Below, one piece after another: positions 23,647-32,720 of a stretch of 37,866 nt of DNA (position 1 is the first letter of the stretch; each line of letters starts with the position of its first letter). Position numbers and translations under genes: made by a program. Source of the stretch: JBEICQ01 sp046297395 (GTDB lineage Bacteria; Bacteroidota; Bacteroidia; UBA4408); assembly GCA_046297395.1 (NCBI GenBank), contig JBKCNM010000074.1:1-37866 (forward strand), written 5' to 3'. The notes under the pieces were generated by a model. It saw only the letters and a program-made list of their open reading frames with translations, was not told the origin of the DNA and made no database searches.

Positions 23647-26483
23647 TGTCCGCAACTACCGAATCTCTTGATATTTCAGGTGCCAGGGTACATAACCTGA
23701 AAAGTGTGGATGTTACTATACCCAGAAATCAGCTGGTGGTGATTACAGGCCTCAGTGGAAGTGGAAAATCTTCCCTTGCCTTCGATACCATTTATGCGGA
23801 GGGGCAACGCCGCTATATTGAGACTTTCTCATCCTATGCCCGTCAGTTTCTCGGCAATCTGGAACGCCCTGATGTGGATCAAATCAGTGGGCTGAGCCCA
23901 GTCATTTCCATCGAACAGAAAACTACCAGCAGGAATCCCCGTTCAACGGTTGGAACAATCACAGAAATTTATGACTTCCTCCGTTTGCTGTTTGCAAGAA
24001 CCTCAGATGCATACAGCTATGCCACAGGGAAGAAAATGGTGAGATACAATGACCGTCAGATAGAAGAACTCATCCAAAAAAAGTTTCGTCAAAAAAAAAT
24101 CGTCCTGCTTGCCCCACTCGTAAAATCACGAAAAGGACATTACCGTGAACTATTTGAACAACTGATTAAGCAGGGATTTCTCAGGGCGAGGATCAATGGC
24201 AACATCACTGAGCTAAAAGCCAAGATGCAGCTGGATCGCTACAAAACTCATCAGATAGAAGCCGTGATTGACCGCATCGAAGTGAATGAGGCAAGTAAGC
24301 AAAGACTTTCTCAAAGTATCCTTCATGCCCTTAAAATTGGTAAGGGTTCCCTAATGGTTATGGATGCACAAAGCGAGGAAGTATTTTATTATTCAAGGTT
24401 TCTGGTGTGTGCCGATACAGGTATCTCATACGATGATCCCGCACCTAATCTGTTTTCTTTCAATTCACCGGTCGGTTCCTGCGGAAAATGCAATGGAATA
24501 GGCTATATAGCTGAAATCGACGAAAAGAAAATCATTCCCAATCCTTCTTTATCAATTCGCAAAGGAGGCTTAGCACCCATAGGTGAAGGTAAGAACAGCT
24601 GGATTTTTCAACAGCTTGAATTGTTGGGAAAATATTACAGATTTTCACTTGATACACCCTTATGTGATATTTCTGAGGAGGCAATCGGTGTGATTCTATA
24701 TGGCACTGAAGAAATCCTTAATCCTCTTGGCGACAAAAAAAACAAAAGCCAACAGGCCTCTTCCTTCGAAGGAATTGTAAATTTTATCAGCAGACAGCAG
24801 GAAGAACTCCAGTCTAAAACCATCGATCGCTGGGCAGAAGGGTTCAGCAACACGGTAAGCTGTCCTAAATGCGAAGGATCACGATTAAAAAAAGAAGCGC
24901 TGTTTTTTAAAATTAATCAAATGAACATAGCGCAGGTTGCCTCCTTAAACTTGAGCACCTTGCGTAAATGGGTTGGGAGTGTGACAGAAGGGCTGGATGA
25001 ACGCAGCCGTATAGTTGCAGGAGAAATCATTAAAGAGATTGATTCTCGTGTGGGATTCCTTATTGATGTGGGACTTGATTACCTGGCACTGAACAGAAGC
25101 GCTTTTTCTCTCTCAGGTGGAGAAGCCCAGCGTATTCGTCTGGCAACACAAATTGGATCGCAACTCCAGGGGGTATTGTATATTCTGGATGAACCCAGTA
25201 TTGGTTTGCATCAAAGAGACAATGTAAAGCTGATTGATTCACTTAAAAGATTGCGCGACATTGGGAATTCCCTGATTGTTGTTGAACACGATCAGGAAAT
25301 GATGGAAGCTGCAGATTATATTCTGGACATTGGTCCCGGAGCGGGTATTCACGGTGGGAAAGTAGTTGCCAGTGGGAGTTTTCGTGAAATTTCCAGGGCG
25401 CAATCTATTACCGCTGATTACCTCAACGGAAAAAAAATTATACCTGTTCCTGCCAACAGGGGAAAAGGTAGTGGGAAGTTTCTTGAACTTGAAGGTGCCA
25501 CAGGCCATAATCTAAAAAATATTCATGTTCGATTTCCATTGGGAAGCTTTATCTGTGTGACCGGTGTTTCAGGCAGTGGAAAATCAACACTCATTAATGA
25601 GACTTTATATCCTGCCCTTAACAGACATTTTTATCGCGCGCTGAAGAATCCTCTTCCCTATAAAAAACTATCAGGAATTCAGTACATCGATAAAATAATA
25701 GAAATTGATCAATCGCCGATTGGTCGCACGCCGCGATCAAATCTGGCTACCTACACCAATGTGTTTAATGATATCCGCACATTGATGGCAGAATTACCCG
25801 AGTCAAAAATCAGAGGGTACAAGCCCGGACGATTTTCTTTTAATGTGAAAGGAGGCAGGTGTGAAACATGTTTGGGGGCGGGTCTTAAAACTATTGAGAT
25901 GAATTTTTTACCCGATGTGTATGTGCTTTGTGAGGACTGTGAAGGGAAAAGGTATAACCGAGAAACCCTCGAGATTCGCTACCAAGGAAAATCCATCAGC
26001 GATATCCTGAACCTGACGGTGAAAGATGCCGTGATTTTTTTTGAACGAATTCCATCCATCTGTCATAAATTAAGAACAGCAGAGGAGGTTGGTCTTGGGT
26101 ATATCACCCTTGGTCAGTCCTCCACAACCCTCAGTGGTGGTGAGGCTCAACGCATTAAGCTATCCACGGAGTTATCCAAGAAAGACACAGGCAATACCTT
26201 TTATATCCTGGATGAACCTTCTACCGGTTTGCATTTTGAGGACATCAGAATATTGTTGGAGGTGCTACACAAACTTGTTGCCAATGGAAGCACTGTTTTG
26301 GTGATTGAGCATAACCTGGATATTATCAAGGTTGCTGATCATGTAATTGATTTAGGACCAGAGGGCGGCGATGGGGGAGGGCAAATCATTTTCGAAGGAA
26401 CGCCCGAGGAATTGGCAAAATGCACACAAAGCCACACCGGCCGTTATCTTAAGAAAGCTTTGGCAGCGAGAAAAAGAGTTTGA
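23646..26483 (+). CDS. uvrA: Excinuclease ABC subunit A
   Basis: 945 residues from ATG at 23646, which shares one base with the preceding TGA; a TTG one codon earlier is less likely. DNA-damage recognition ATPase of nucleotide excision repair (with UvrB and UvrC). Two ABC modules are seen: Walker A GLSGSGKSS (Lys41) and GVSGSGKST (Lys646), signatures FSLSGGEAQRIRLA and TTLSGGEAQRIKLS, and Walker B YILDEPSIGLH and YILDEPSTGLH. The zinc module CETCLGAG...CEDCEGKRY is intact. The other one is incomplete: the first pair reads CADT instead of CxxC, while CGKC is kept. The gene probably shares the upstream transcript by overlap. Confidence 0.96.
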   Translation: MSATTESLDISGARVHNLKSVDVTIPRNQLVVITGLSGSGKSSLAFDTIYAEGQRRYIETFSSYARQFLGNLERPDVDQISGLSPVISIEQKTTSRNPRSTVGTITEIYDFLRLLFARTSDAYSYATGKKMVRYNDRQIEELIQKKFRQKKIVLLAPLVKSRKGHYRELFEQLIKQGFLRARINGNITELKAKMQLDRYKTHQIEAVIDRIEVNEASKQRLSQSILHALKIGKGSLMVMDAQSEEVFYYSRFLVCADTGISYDDPAPNLFSFNSPVGSCGKCNGIGYIAEIDEKKIIPNPSLSIRKGGLAPIGEGKNSWIFQQLELLGKYYRFSLDTPLCDISEEAIGVILYGTEEILNPLGDKKNKSQQASSFEGIVNFISRQQEELQSKTIDRWAEGFSNTVSCPKCEGSRLKKEALFFKINQMNIAQVASLNLSTLRKWVGSVTEGLDERSRIVAGEIIKEIDSRVGFLIDVGLDYLALNRSAFSLSGGEAQRIRLATQIGSQLQGVLYILDEPSIGLHQRDNVKLIDSLKRLRDIGNSLIVVEHDQEMMEAADYILDIGPGAGIHGGKVVASGSFREISRAQSITADYLNGKKIIPVPANRGKGSGKFLELEGATGHNLKNIHVRFPLGSFICVTGVSGSGKSTLINETLYPALNRHFYRALKNPLPYKKLSGIQYIDKIIEIDQSPIGRTPRSNLATYTNVFNDIRTLMAELPESKIRGYKPGRFSFNVKGGRCETCLGAGLKTIEMNFLPDVYVLCEDCEGKRYNRETLEIRYQGKSISDILNLTVKDAVIFFERIPSICHKLRTAEEVGLGYITLGQSSTTLSGGEAQRIKLSTELSKKDTGNTFYILDEPSTGLHFEDIRILLEVLHKLVANGSTVLVIEHNLDIIKVADHVIDLGPEGGDGGGQIIFEGTPEELAKCTQSHTGRYLKKALAARKRV

Positions 26484-26492
26484 TACCGAAAA

Positions 26493-27374
26493 TTATCCGG
26501 CTACTTTTTGGAGTGCTTTTTTCATGGAGATGCCAATCTCGGCTGGCGAGTCTACAACATGGATGCCGCATTCTCTCATGATTTTCATTTTTGCTGCTGC
26601 AGTATCATCTGCTCCGCCTACGATGGCCCCTGCGTGGCCCATACGCCTTCCGGGAGGAGCTGTTTGTCCGGCAATAAATCCCACAACCGGTTTGGTGCCA
26701 TGTTGCTTAATCCAGTGTGCGGCCTCTGCTTCCATTCCACCGCCAATTTCGCCAATCATAATGATGCCTTCCGTTTCGGGATCATTCATGAGTAATTCAA
26801 CAGCTTCTTTGGTGGTTGTTCCGATGATAGGATCACCACCGATGCCGATGGCAGTTGTAACACCAAGACCCTGTTTCACAATCTGGTCGGAGGCTTCATA
26901 AGTGAGCGTTCCGGATTTGGAAACGATTCCGATATTTCCTTTTTTGAAAATAAAGCCCGGCATGATACCCACTTTTGCCTCTTCGGCAGTGATGATTCCC
27001 GGACAATTTGGACCTATCAGTCTGCATGCTTTTCCTTTCAGGTATTCTTTTACCTGTATCATGTCTTTGGTGGGAATACCTTCGGTGATACAAACAATAA
27101 CGCGAATGCCGGCTTCAGCCGCTTCCATTATGGCGTCGGCTGCGAATGGAGGAGGAACAAAAATGATTGATACATCGGCTGAAGTAGATTTTACAGCATC
27201 ATAAACCGTATTGAAAACCGGCCTGTCAAGGTGCTTGCTACCTCCCTTTCCGGGAGTAACACCCCCAACAACCTGCGTTCCGTATTCAATCATTTGGGTG
27301 GCATGAAAAGTACCTTCATTACCGGTAAAACCTTGCACGATGATTTTCGAATTTTTGTTGACCAATACACTCAT
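26493..27374 (-). CDS. sucD: Succinyl-CoA ligase alpha subunit
   Basis: 293 residues, the expected length. A CoA-binding Rossmann region starts VQGFTGNEGTFH. GPNCPGI and the phospho-histidine loop GRRMGHAGAI with His247 are present. The enzyme makes succinate and ATP or GTP from succinyl-CoA in the TCA cycle. The beta subunit (sucC) is not in the window. Convergent with uvrA with only nine bases between the stops and no obvious terminator there. It lies 44 bases downstream of a secreted-protein gene on the same strand. Confidence 0.97.
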   Translation of the reverse strand: MSVLVNKNSKIIVQGFTGNEGTFHATQMIEYGTQVVGGVTPGKGGSKHLDRPVFNTVYDAVKSTSADVSIIFVPPPFAADAIMEAAEAGIRVIVCITEGIPTKDMIQVKEYLKGKACRLIGPNCPGIITAEEAKVGIMPGFIFKKGNIGIVSKSGTLTYEASDQIVKQGLGVTTAIGIGGDPIIGTTTKEAVELLMNDPETEGIIMIGEIGGGMEAEAAHWIKQHGTKPVVGFIAGQTAPPGRRMGHAGAIVGGADDTAAAKMKIMRECGIHVVDSPAEIGISMKKALQKVAG

Positions 27375-27418
27375 AAACTTTTTTTTCGCGTGCTAAAATA
27401 ATAAAAACCCACACATGC

Positions 27419-28204
27419 TTAACGACTGAGCTTAAAAACCTTTTTTCCGTTTCCAAGAAAAAGACTTCCCTCTCCGAGGGCAAAGTGTTTGAGGCTGGGA
27501 ATGTTCATTTCAATGGTGTCTGAAAAAAGTTTATCGGTATGAAAACTGACCAGCGATGATTGACAACATTGATAAACGGTTTGTTTTGCAATTCTAGTAG
27601 TACCCGTGCACTGCATTTTCCATGTTTTTACAAAACTGCCAAAAGCATCAAAGACATATAAACTGCTGTCATTTGCGAGCATATAGAGCTGGTTTAGGTG
27701 TTCCTGAATAAATATCGGTTTCACCTCTTTTTTGAGAATGGTAAACAGATTGCCTGATCTACCTGATATGGTCATTTCTGCATTAAGCCTTTTGAGTTCA
27801 AACGCATCGGAATCATAAATCCAAATGCTGTTGTCAAAACCAGTACAGGCAAAAGTAACCATGGGCATCCCCAGTGTTTCAAAAGCAATCGGATCACCCT
27901 GAATATCCAGCATGTTGTTCAGGAAAAGCACCAAAGAAAAGTCTTTGTAGAAAACCAGTATTTTGAGTGGATTGGTCACATCAAGCGCACTGATTTTTCC
28001 ATAACTTTTATTGGAGTATCTGGTGAGTAACTTGCCACCGGCATTGTATTTCAGAATTTCAAAATCCGAAATCAGGTATACATTTCCCAGTTTATCGCAT
28101 TCGATGCTGTTGTGCTCTTGTTCTGCAAAAAGTACTTCCCCACGCAGGTCGTTTGCCCGGATGCAGAAAAGGAACAACACAAGTAGAAAATTAAGTGCCC
28201 GCAT
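27419..28204 (-). CDS. Unknown exported protein, beta-propeller-like
   Basis: 261 residues from ATG at 28204, where a clear signal sequence begins (MRALNFLLVLFLFCIRA). ATGs at 28219 and 28228 would add eight polar residues and a longer overlap with the upstream gene. The body has repeated short strands like DKLGNVYLISDFEILKYNAGG, GFDNSIWIYDSDAFELKRLN and ANDSSLYVFDAFGSFVKTW, spaced like NHL/propeller blades. No catalytic motif was found. The start overlaps the end of the GH3-family gene by 14 bases, so the two are probably translated together. Predicted periplasmic; function unknown. Confidence 0.78.
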   Translation of the reverse strand: MRALNFLLVLFLFCIRANDLRGEVLFAEQEHNSIECDKLGNVYLISDFEILKYNAGGKLLTRYSNKSYGKISALDVTNPLKILVFYKDFSLVLFLNNMLDIQGDPIAFETLGMPMVTFACTGFDNSIWIYDSDAFELKRLNAEMTISGRSGNLFTILKKEVKPIFIQEHLNQLYMLANDSSLYVFDAFGSFVKTWKMQCTGTTRIAKQTVYQCCQSSLVSFHTDKLFSDTIEMNIPSLKHFALGEGSLFLGNGKKVFKLSR

Positions 28205-29699
28205 GAAGTAAGATTTCATCAACAGCACCTGCCCGATTTACCAGGCGGGGTACTTTAAATTGTCCTCCTAGCTTTTGTTTTGCTTTCATCCACTTATAAA
28301 ATGTGCCTATAGGAACAGCAGTAATCCTTGGTTTGTCGAGGATGAAATTCCCACTTCGTTTGGCTTCATAATCAGAATTCAGGGATTTTAAAGTATTATC
28401 AAGCACCTCTTCAAAATAGGCGAGGTTTTCAGGGGGATGATAAAATTCAATCACCCAGTGATGTAATCCTGCAGATTTACCGGCTTCCTGAAAAACCGGA
28501 GAGGCTGTATACTCATTTACCACGCAGTTGGCCCTTAAAGATGCCGTTTCAATGGCTTTGTCGGCATTCTCTACCATAAGCTCTTCTCCAAAGGCATTGA
28601 TAAAACTTTTTGTCCTTCCTTTTATTGTAAAGGTGAAAGGTTCAAGCGAATGAAATTCAACAGTGTCTCCCAGGTTGTATCTCCAAAGTCCACCGTTGGT
28701 GGTAATAACCATTGAATAAATTTGTCCGGTTTGCACACCCTCTAATGGAACGGCATGTTCTGTGGATTCCCCGATGGGGATGAATTCATAAAAAACGCCA
28801 TAATCGAGCATGAGAAGCAATTCTCTTTTGTTTTTTTCGAATTGTAGACCAAAAAATCCTTCCGAAGCATTGTATGTTTCCCAGAATCGCATCTCTCTCT
28901 TCCCGCACAGGGACTGAAACTGTTTTTTATAGGGGTCGAAGTAAACGCCGCCATGAAAGAACACTTCCAGATTGGGCCATATTTCGTGAATATTGCTTTT
29001 TCGTTTTTCCTTTAGCATGGTTTGCATGATCAGCAGAAGCCATGAGGGAACACCGGCAAGACTGGTTACATTTTCATTGGCCGTTTCCTTGATAATCATC
29101 TTAATTTTCTCTTCCCAGTTTTCCATCATGGCCACATCGATGCTGGGAGTTCTTGCCCATTCGGCAAGCAAGGGAAGATTTTGAAGAATGATTGCTGAAA
29201 GGTCCCCGTAATAGGAATCCTGCAAGGGTTCATTGAGTTTTCGGGTGCCGCTCAGGGTAAGCGATTTGCCGGTAAAAATGGTGGTTTCTTCAAAATTATT
29301 ACAATAAAGTGTGAGCATGTCTTTCCCACCTTTGAAATGACAGTCCTCAAGACTCTCAGGCGTAATGGGTATAAATTTACTTTTGTCGGATGTGGTGCCG
29401 GAGGATTTGGCAAACCATTTGATTTGACCGGGCCAGAGGATATTTGATTCGCCCTGTTTGCATCTCAAAATCCATTCCTTGAATGCATCATATTCCATGA
29501 TGGGAATGCGTTGTTTGAATTCCTCGTAACTCCGGAGTTCACCAATCGCAAATTTTTTTCCGAATTCAGTATCCTTGGCCGTTCGGATATTTTTTCTGAG
29601 AATTTCTGTTTGAACTTCCATGGGATATTTCATGAAAAGTTCAATCTGGTGCATTCTTTTCTTAAACACCCATGAAACGAAAGAATTAACCAGATCCAT
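28191..29699 (-). CDS. GH3-family acyl-adenylase-like protein
   Basis: 502 residues matching the GH3 (auxin-responsive) superfamily as it occurs in bacteria. The ATP-binding motif is FAKSSGTTSDKSKFIP (SSGTTSDKSK at 99-108), the second is ETYNASEGFFG and the third is WRYNLGDTVEF, all in the order seen in ANL-type adenylating enzymes. Plant members conjugate amino acids to acyl acids; the substrates of bacterial members are not known. It sits between a small membrane protein (seven-base gap) and an exported propeller-like protein (overlap), suggesting one operon. Cytoplasmic. Confidence 0.9.
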   Translation of the reverse strand: MDLVNSFVSWVFKKRMHQIELFMKYPMEVQTEILRKNIRTAKDTEFGKKFAIGELRSYEEFKQRIPIMEYDAFKEWILRCKQGESNILWPGQIKWFAKSSGTTSDKSKFIPITPESLEDCHFKGGKDMLTLYCNNFEETTIFTGKSLTLSGTRKLNEPLQDSYYGDLSAIILQNLPLLAEWARTPSIDVAMMENWEEKIKMIIKETANENVTSLAGVPSWLLLIMQTMLKEKRKSNIHEIWPNLEVFFHGGVYFDPYKKQFQSLCGKREMRFWETYNASEGFFGLQFEKNKRELLLMLDYGVFYEFIPIGESTEHAVPLEGVQTGQIYSMVITTNGGLWRYNLGDTVEFHSLEPFTFTIKGRTKSFINAFGEELMVENADKAIETASLRANCVVNEYTASPVFQEAGKSAGLHHWVIEFYHPPENLAYFEEVLDNTLKSLNSDYEAKRSGNFILDKPRITAVPIGTFYKWMKAKQKLGGQFKVPRLVNRAGAVDEILLHAGT

Positions 29700-29706
29700 G
29701 GTCTTG

Positions 29707-30231
29707 TTATATTACAGATCGGGCTTCATTTTTAATGATCTCGATGGCCACTTCTGTGGGCATTTTTTCCATTCTGGTTATAATTTCGAAGAGGATACTG
29801 ATAAGTTGCATGCTTTCAGCATCATCCTTTACTTTGGAGGATGCTATATTGATGGCCTTAATAGTCTCTTCTTTAGCAGTTTTAATGGATTCCCAAGTCT
29901 TGGAACTCACATATAACTGCTGGGCAATGTTGTGATCAAATTCAGCACGGATGGTCTTTACCATTTCCATTTGTAATTGTTTGGAATTCATGCCGGATTT
30001 CTGTAGCCTTAAAATCAATGCATTTACTGAAATTCTTTCACACAGGAGAATCAACCTTTCATAGGCCTGAATTTTCAGAGGAAGTACAATCTTGTTGCTA
30101 TCTTTTTCTTGTTCAGCTCTCCATCGAAGGCGATCCGAGTCAGCCAGTTTGCCTATAGAAAAATACACTGCAAGTGCCACAAGGATACCTGTGGTAAGCC
30201 CGCACAGAAGCATGATAAACATTTCCGTCAT
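29707..30231 (-). CDS. Small membrane-anchored helical protein of unknown function
   Basis: 174 residues from ATG at 30231. The membrane segment starts at once (MFIMLLCGLTTGILVALAVYF), and the rest is charged and helical (KIQAYERLILLCERISVNAL, then a long amphipathic tail). A Met seven codons upstream (30252) is possible, but a -7 box lies between the two Mets, favouring the shorter form. I recognise this only as a conserved Bacteroidota-type hypothetical, perhaps a DUF7935-like protein, and cannot give a function. First gene of the predicted operon with the GH3-family protein. Confidence 0.8.
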   Translation of the reverse strand: MTEMFIMLLCGLTTGILVALAVYFSIGKLADSDRLRWRAEQEKDSNKIVLPLKIQAYERLILLCERISVNALILRLQKSGMNSKQLQMEMVKTIRAEFDHNIAQQLYVSSKTWESIKTAKEETIKAINIASSKVKDDAESMQLISILFEIITRMEKMPTEVAIEIIKNEARSVI

Positions 30232-30235
30232 AATG

Positions 30236-30243
30236 CAAAAGTA
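30236..30243 (-). promoter_or_regulatory. Candidate -7 box for the GH3 operon
   Basis: On the minus strand TACTTTTG (30243 to 30236) matches TAnnTTTG and ends four bases before the ATG at 30231, giving a very short or absent leader. No TTG occurs at the usual upstream distance. Confidence 0.45.
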
Positions 30244-30302
30244 GAAATTCATTCCATTAATAATTCCCCGGAAGACTTTGATTTGGCTTAATTTTTGTTG
30301 AT

Positions 30303-30686
30303 TTGTCTGTGGTGATTAGAAATTTCATCTTTGTTTTCATTTTCTTTTCGGTCTCCGGTTTGTATGGTCAGGATTTCCAGCAAGCTTTCAGAACCGGTAA
30401 TTACCGATTATTTGCCGCTGCTTTTAATGCGAATGTGGAACTCAATCTGTTGGGTAATGAAGGCTATTACAGCAAGGCCCAGGCAGAACAAATAGTAAAA
30501 GATTTTATCAACAGACATCCTCCTCAAAATTACATTCAAAGGCACGCAGGCCTGTCTCCAGATGGCAATCAGTACCAAATTGGTACGCTTCAAACCAGCG
30601 TCGGAAAATTCAGGACCTATCTTTTTCTCCAGAAGATTGGAGAAGCTACATTCATCAAGGAATTGAGGATTGAAAGAGAAAATTAG
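30303..30686 (+). CDS. DUF4783-like exported protein
   Basis: 127 residues from TTG at 30303; GTG codons at 30309 and 30312 are equally plausible starts because the signal peptide (IRNFIFVFIFFSVSGLYG before QDF) begins just after them. The mature part of about 105 residues has the look of the DUF4783 family, a small alpha+beta fold related to NTF2/SnoaL: FQQAFRTGNYRLFAAAFN, GYYSKAQAEQIVKDFINRH and a C-terminal TFIKELRIERE strand. Predicted periplasmic. No function is known. It is divergent from the GH3 operon and ends in a hairpin. Confidence 0.83.
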   Translation: MSVVIRNFIFVFIFFSVSGLYGQDFQQAFRTGNYRLFAAAFNANVELNLLGNEGYYSKAQAEQIVKDFINRHPPQNYIQRHAGLSPDGNQYQIGTLQTSVGKFRTYLFLQKIGEATFIKELRIEREN

Positions 30687-30707
30687 AAACCATTTTCTAT
30701 GGTTTTT
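30687..30707 (+). terminator. AT-rich hairpin with T-run
   Basis: AAACCAT (30687-30693) pairs with ATGGTTT (30699-30705) around five bases and runs into TTTTT (30703-30707). It starts right after the stop codon. The stem is AT-rich, so strength is uncertain. Confidence 0.5.
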
Positions 30708-30848
30708 AGAAAAATAAGTCTGTGAGGTTTCTTCCTTTTCGGACTCTTCAATTTTTACATGGCAGCGAGGAATGAAATGGCTTATAAAAACAATGTAAAT
30801 GAGATCAGGCATGGATTTTTTCAAAAAGACTCATCTCTAATTTTAACT

Positions 30849-30856
30849 TACATTTG
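30849..30856 (+). promoter_or_regulatory. Candidate -7 box for nadC
   Basis: TACATTTG matches TAnnTTTG exactly and lies four bases before ATG 30861, so transcription would begin at or next to the start codon. It supports this start over the Met at 30759. No clear TTG lies at the -33 position. Confidence 0.45.
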
Positions 30857-30860
30857 GGCC

Positions 30861-31694
30861 ATGGATGTAAAGGAATTCATCAGACAGGCTTTGCAGGAAG
30901 ATACTGCCAACTGCGATCATTCTTCCCTTTGCTGCATTCCATTTACAAAGGATGCATATGCAAAAGTTGTGGCAAAACAAGAAGGAATCATCAGTGGTAC
31001 ATCTTATTTCACTGCTGTCTTTCAACAGGTGAATCCCGGCTTACAAATCGACTGCCGTAAAAAAGACGGAGAGCGGGTAGTTGTTGGAGAAGACATTTTT
31101 TTTATCCACGGGCAAGCCCAATCGATCCTCATGGGTGAGCGGGTGGCGCTGAATATCCTGCAACGCATGAGCGGCATTTCTACGCTTACCGCACAATATG
31201 TAGATTGTCTAAAAGATACCGGTACAAGATTACTCGACACGCGTAAAACAACTCCCAACTTTCGTTTTTTTGAAAAGGAAGCAGTAAGGGCCGGGGGAGG
31301 TTTTAATCACAGGATGGGTCTTTACGACATGATTATGCTTAAAGACAATCACATTGATTTTGGAGGGGGGATTAATGCTGCTATCAACAAAGCGAATGAG
31401 TACCGAAATCGGGTGAATCCTTCGTTGGCCATAGAAGTGGAGTGTAGGAACCTCAAAGAGGTAGAAGAAGTGCTGCAGACCGGGCATGTCAATCGCATCA
31501 TGCTCGATAATTTTACACCCGTACTTTTGTCCGAAGCCAGTGGTGTGATTGGCCGCCAATATGAAACTGAGGCCAGTGGTGGTATTACCCTCGAAAATAT
31601 CAGGAAATATGCGCTTACCGGCGTAGATTTTATTTCCGTTGGTGCCCTGACACATAGTTATTCTTCCCTTGATTTTAGCTTAAAAGCTTCATGA
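30861..31694 (+). CDS. nadC: Nicotinate-nucleotide pyrophosphorylase (quinolinate phosphoribosyltransferase)
   Basis: 277 residues from ATG at 30861 (MDVKEFIRQALQED); the open frame extends upstream to 30759, but those 34 residues do not fit the family and precede the -7 box. Converts quinolinate and PRPP to nicotinate mononucleotide in de novo NAD synthesis. Motifs: LLDTRKTTPNFR, AVRAGGGFNHRMGLYDMIMLKDNH, EVECRNL and IMLDNF, then SGGITLENI and ISVGALTHS. nadA and nadB are not in the window. The stop overlaps the next start (ATGA). Confidence 0.96.
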   Translation: MDVKEFIRQALQEDTANCDHSSLCCIPFTKDAYAKVVAKQEGIISGTSYFTAVFQQVNPGLQIDCRKKDGERVVVGEDIFFIHGQAQSILMGERVALNILQRMSGISTLTAQYVDCLKDTGTRLLDTRKTTPNFRFFEKEAVRAGGGFNHRMGLYDMIMLKDNHIDFGGGINAAINKANEYRNRVNPSLAIEVECRNLKEVEEVLQTGHVNRIMLDNFTPVLLSEASGVIGRQYETEASGGITLENIRKYALTGVDFISVGALTHSYSSLDFSLKAS

Positions 31695-32614
31695 ACATCA
31701 GGCCCTATCTGGAAAGGTGGAAACCCATCAGGAATTTTATCCGTTTCTTCGACAATATTTTTCTTCCCGGCTTTGAAAAAATCTCCTTGTTGAGGATTTT
31801 GGTATTTTTTGTCCGGGGACTCATGGATTCTAATCTCACCACCAGGGCTTCCTCTCTGGCATTCAAATTTTTTCTTGCTGTTTTTCCGGGGTTGATTTTT
31901 TTGATCACTCTTCTCCCTTATGTTCCCATACAGGGATTTGATATTCAGTTGTTGAATTTGTTACAGAATATTATGCCCGAAGGTGCGTTTGAGGCCACAA
32001 GAGATACTTTTGAAGACCTGGTGAGAAACCAACATAACGGATTGCTTTCTTTCGGATTTTTCTTCGCTCTTTTTCTTGCTACGGATGGTGTACATGCCAT
32101 TATCGTTGCTTTTAATCAGGCCGGCTCGATTATCGAAACCAGAAGTGCATTTAAAATACGACTTATCAGTCTTCTTCTGGTTTTTATTATCACGCTTCTT
32201 TTGCTCATATCAATTGGTCTCATCGTGTTTAGTAATTTTATCTACGATTATCTCAGGGCAAGGGAATGGGTGTCTGATGGGCTGGTTATTTTTGCACTGG
32301 AATCCGGGAAATGGCTCATCACACTGGCAACTTTTTTCAGCGCCATTTCATTCATTTACTGGCTGGGTCCCGACTCAAGGATGAAGTTTCGTTTCGTTTC
32401 CGCCGGATCTACTTTTGCAACGCTTTTTTCCATTTTTATATCCTTGGGATTTGCTTTTTATGTCAATCAATTTGGTACCTACAATGCACTTTATGGATCT
32501 ATCGGAACGGTAATGGTCGTGATGCTATGGATGTATTTCAATTCTATTGTTTTGTTAATGGGTTTCCAGCTGAATGTGAGCCTTAATGTCCTCAAAACAC
32601 AAACTGCGATGTAA
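31691..32614 (+). CDS. YihY/virulence-factor-BrkB family membrane protein
   Basis: 307 residues with about six membrane segments. Family motifs are visible: LTTRASSLAFKFFLAVFPGLIFLI in the first membrane region, and the C-terminal FGTYNALYGSIGTVMVVMLWMYFNS stretch (key part YNALYGSIG, then LWMY). Inner-membrane protein of unclear function; the old name ribonuclease BN is not supported. Coupled to nadC by an ATGA overlap. The 157 bases after it are AT-rich, contain T-runs and hold the promoter of the next gene. Confidence 0.93.
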   Translation: MNIRPYLERWKPIRNFIRFFDNIFLPGFEKISLLRILVFFVRGLMDSNLTTRASSLAFKFFLAVFPGLIFLITLLPYVPIQGFDIQLLNLLQNIMPEGAFEATRDTFEDLVRNQHNGLLSFGFFFALFLATDGVHAIIVAFNQAGSIIETRSAFKIRLISLLLVFIITLLLLISIGLIVFSNFIYDYLRAREWVSDGLVIFALESGKWLITLATFFSAISFIYWLGPDSRMKFRFVSAGSTFATLFSIFISLGFAFYVNQFGTYNALYGSIGTVMVVMLWMYFNSIVLLMGFQLNVSLNVLKTQTAM

Positions 32615-32720
32615 GAGCGCTTCAGGAGTTTTTTTTAGTTTTTTTCGTGTCCTTAAATGTTAATTTGGGCGACAATTTTTCAATGTTGATAAATTAAAAT
32701 GTTAAAATATTAACTTTATT

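Noticed and set aside
26371..26901. Plus-strand open frame of 176 codons
   Set aside because: Antisense to sucD and the end of uvrA, both with full family motifs.
30759..30860. 34-residue N-terminal extension of NadC
   Set aside because: A -7 box lies just before ATG 30861 and the extension does not resemble the family, whose usual length is met without it.
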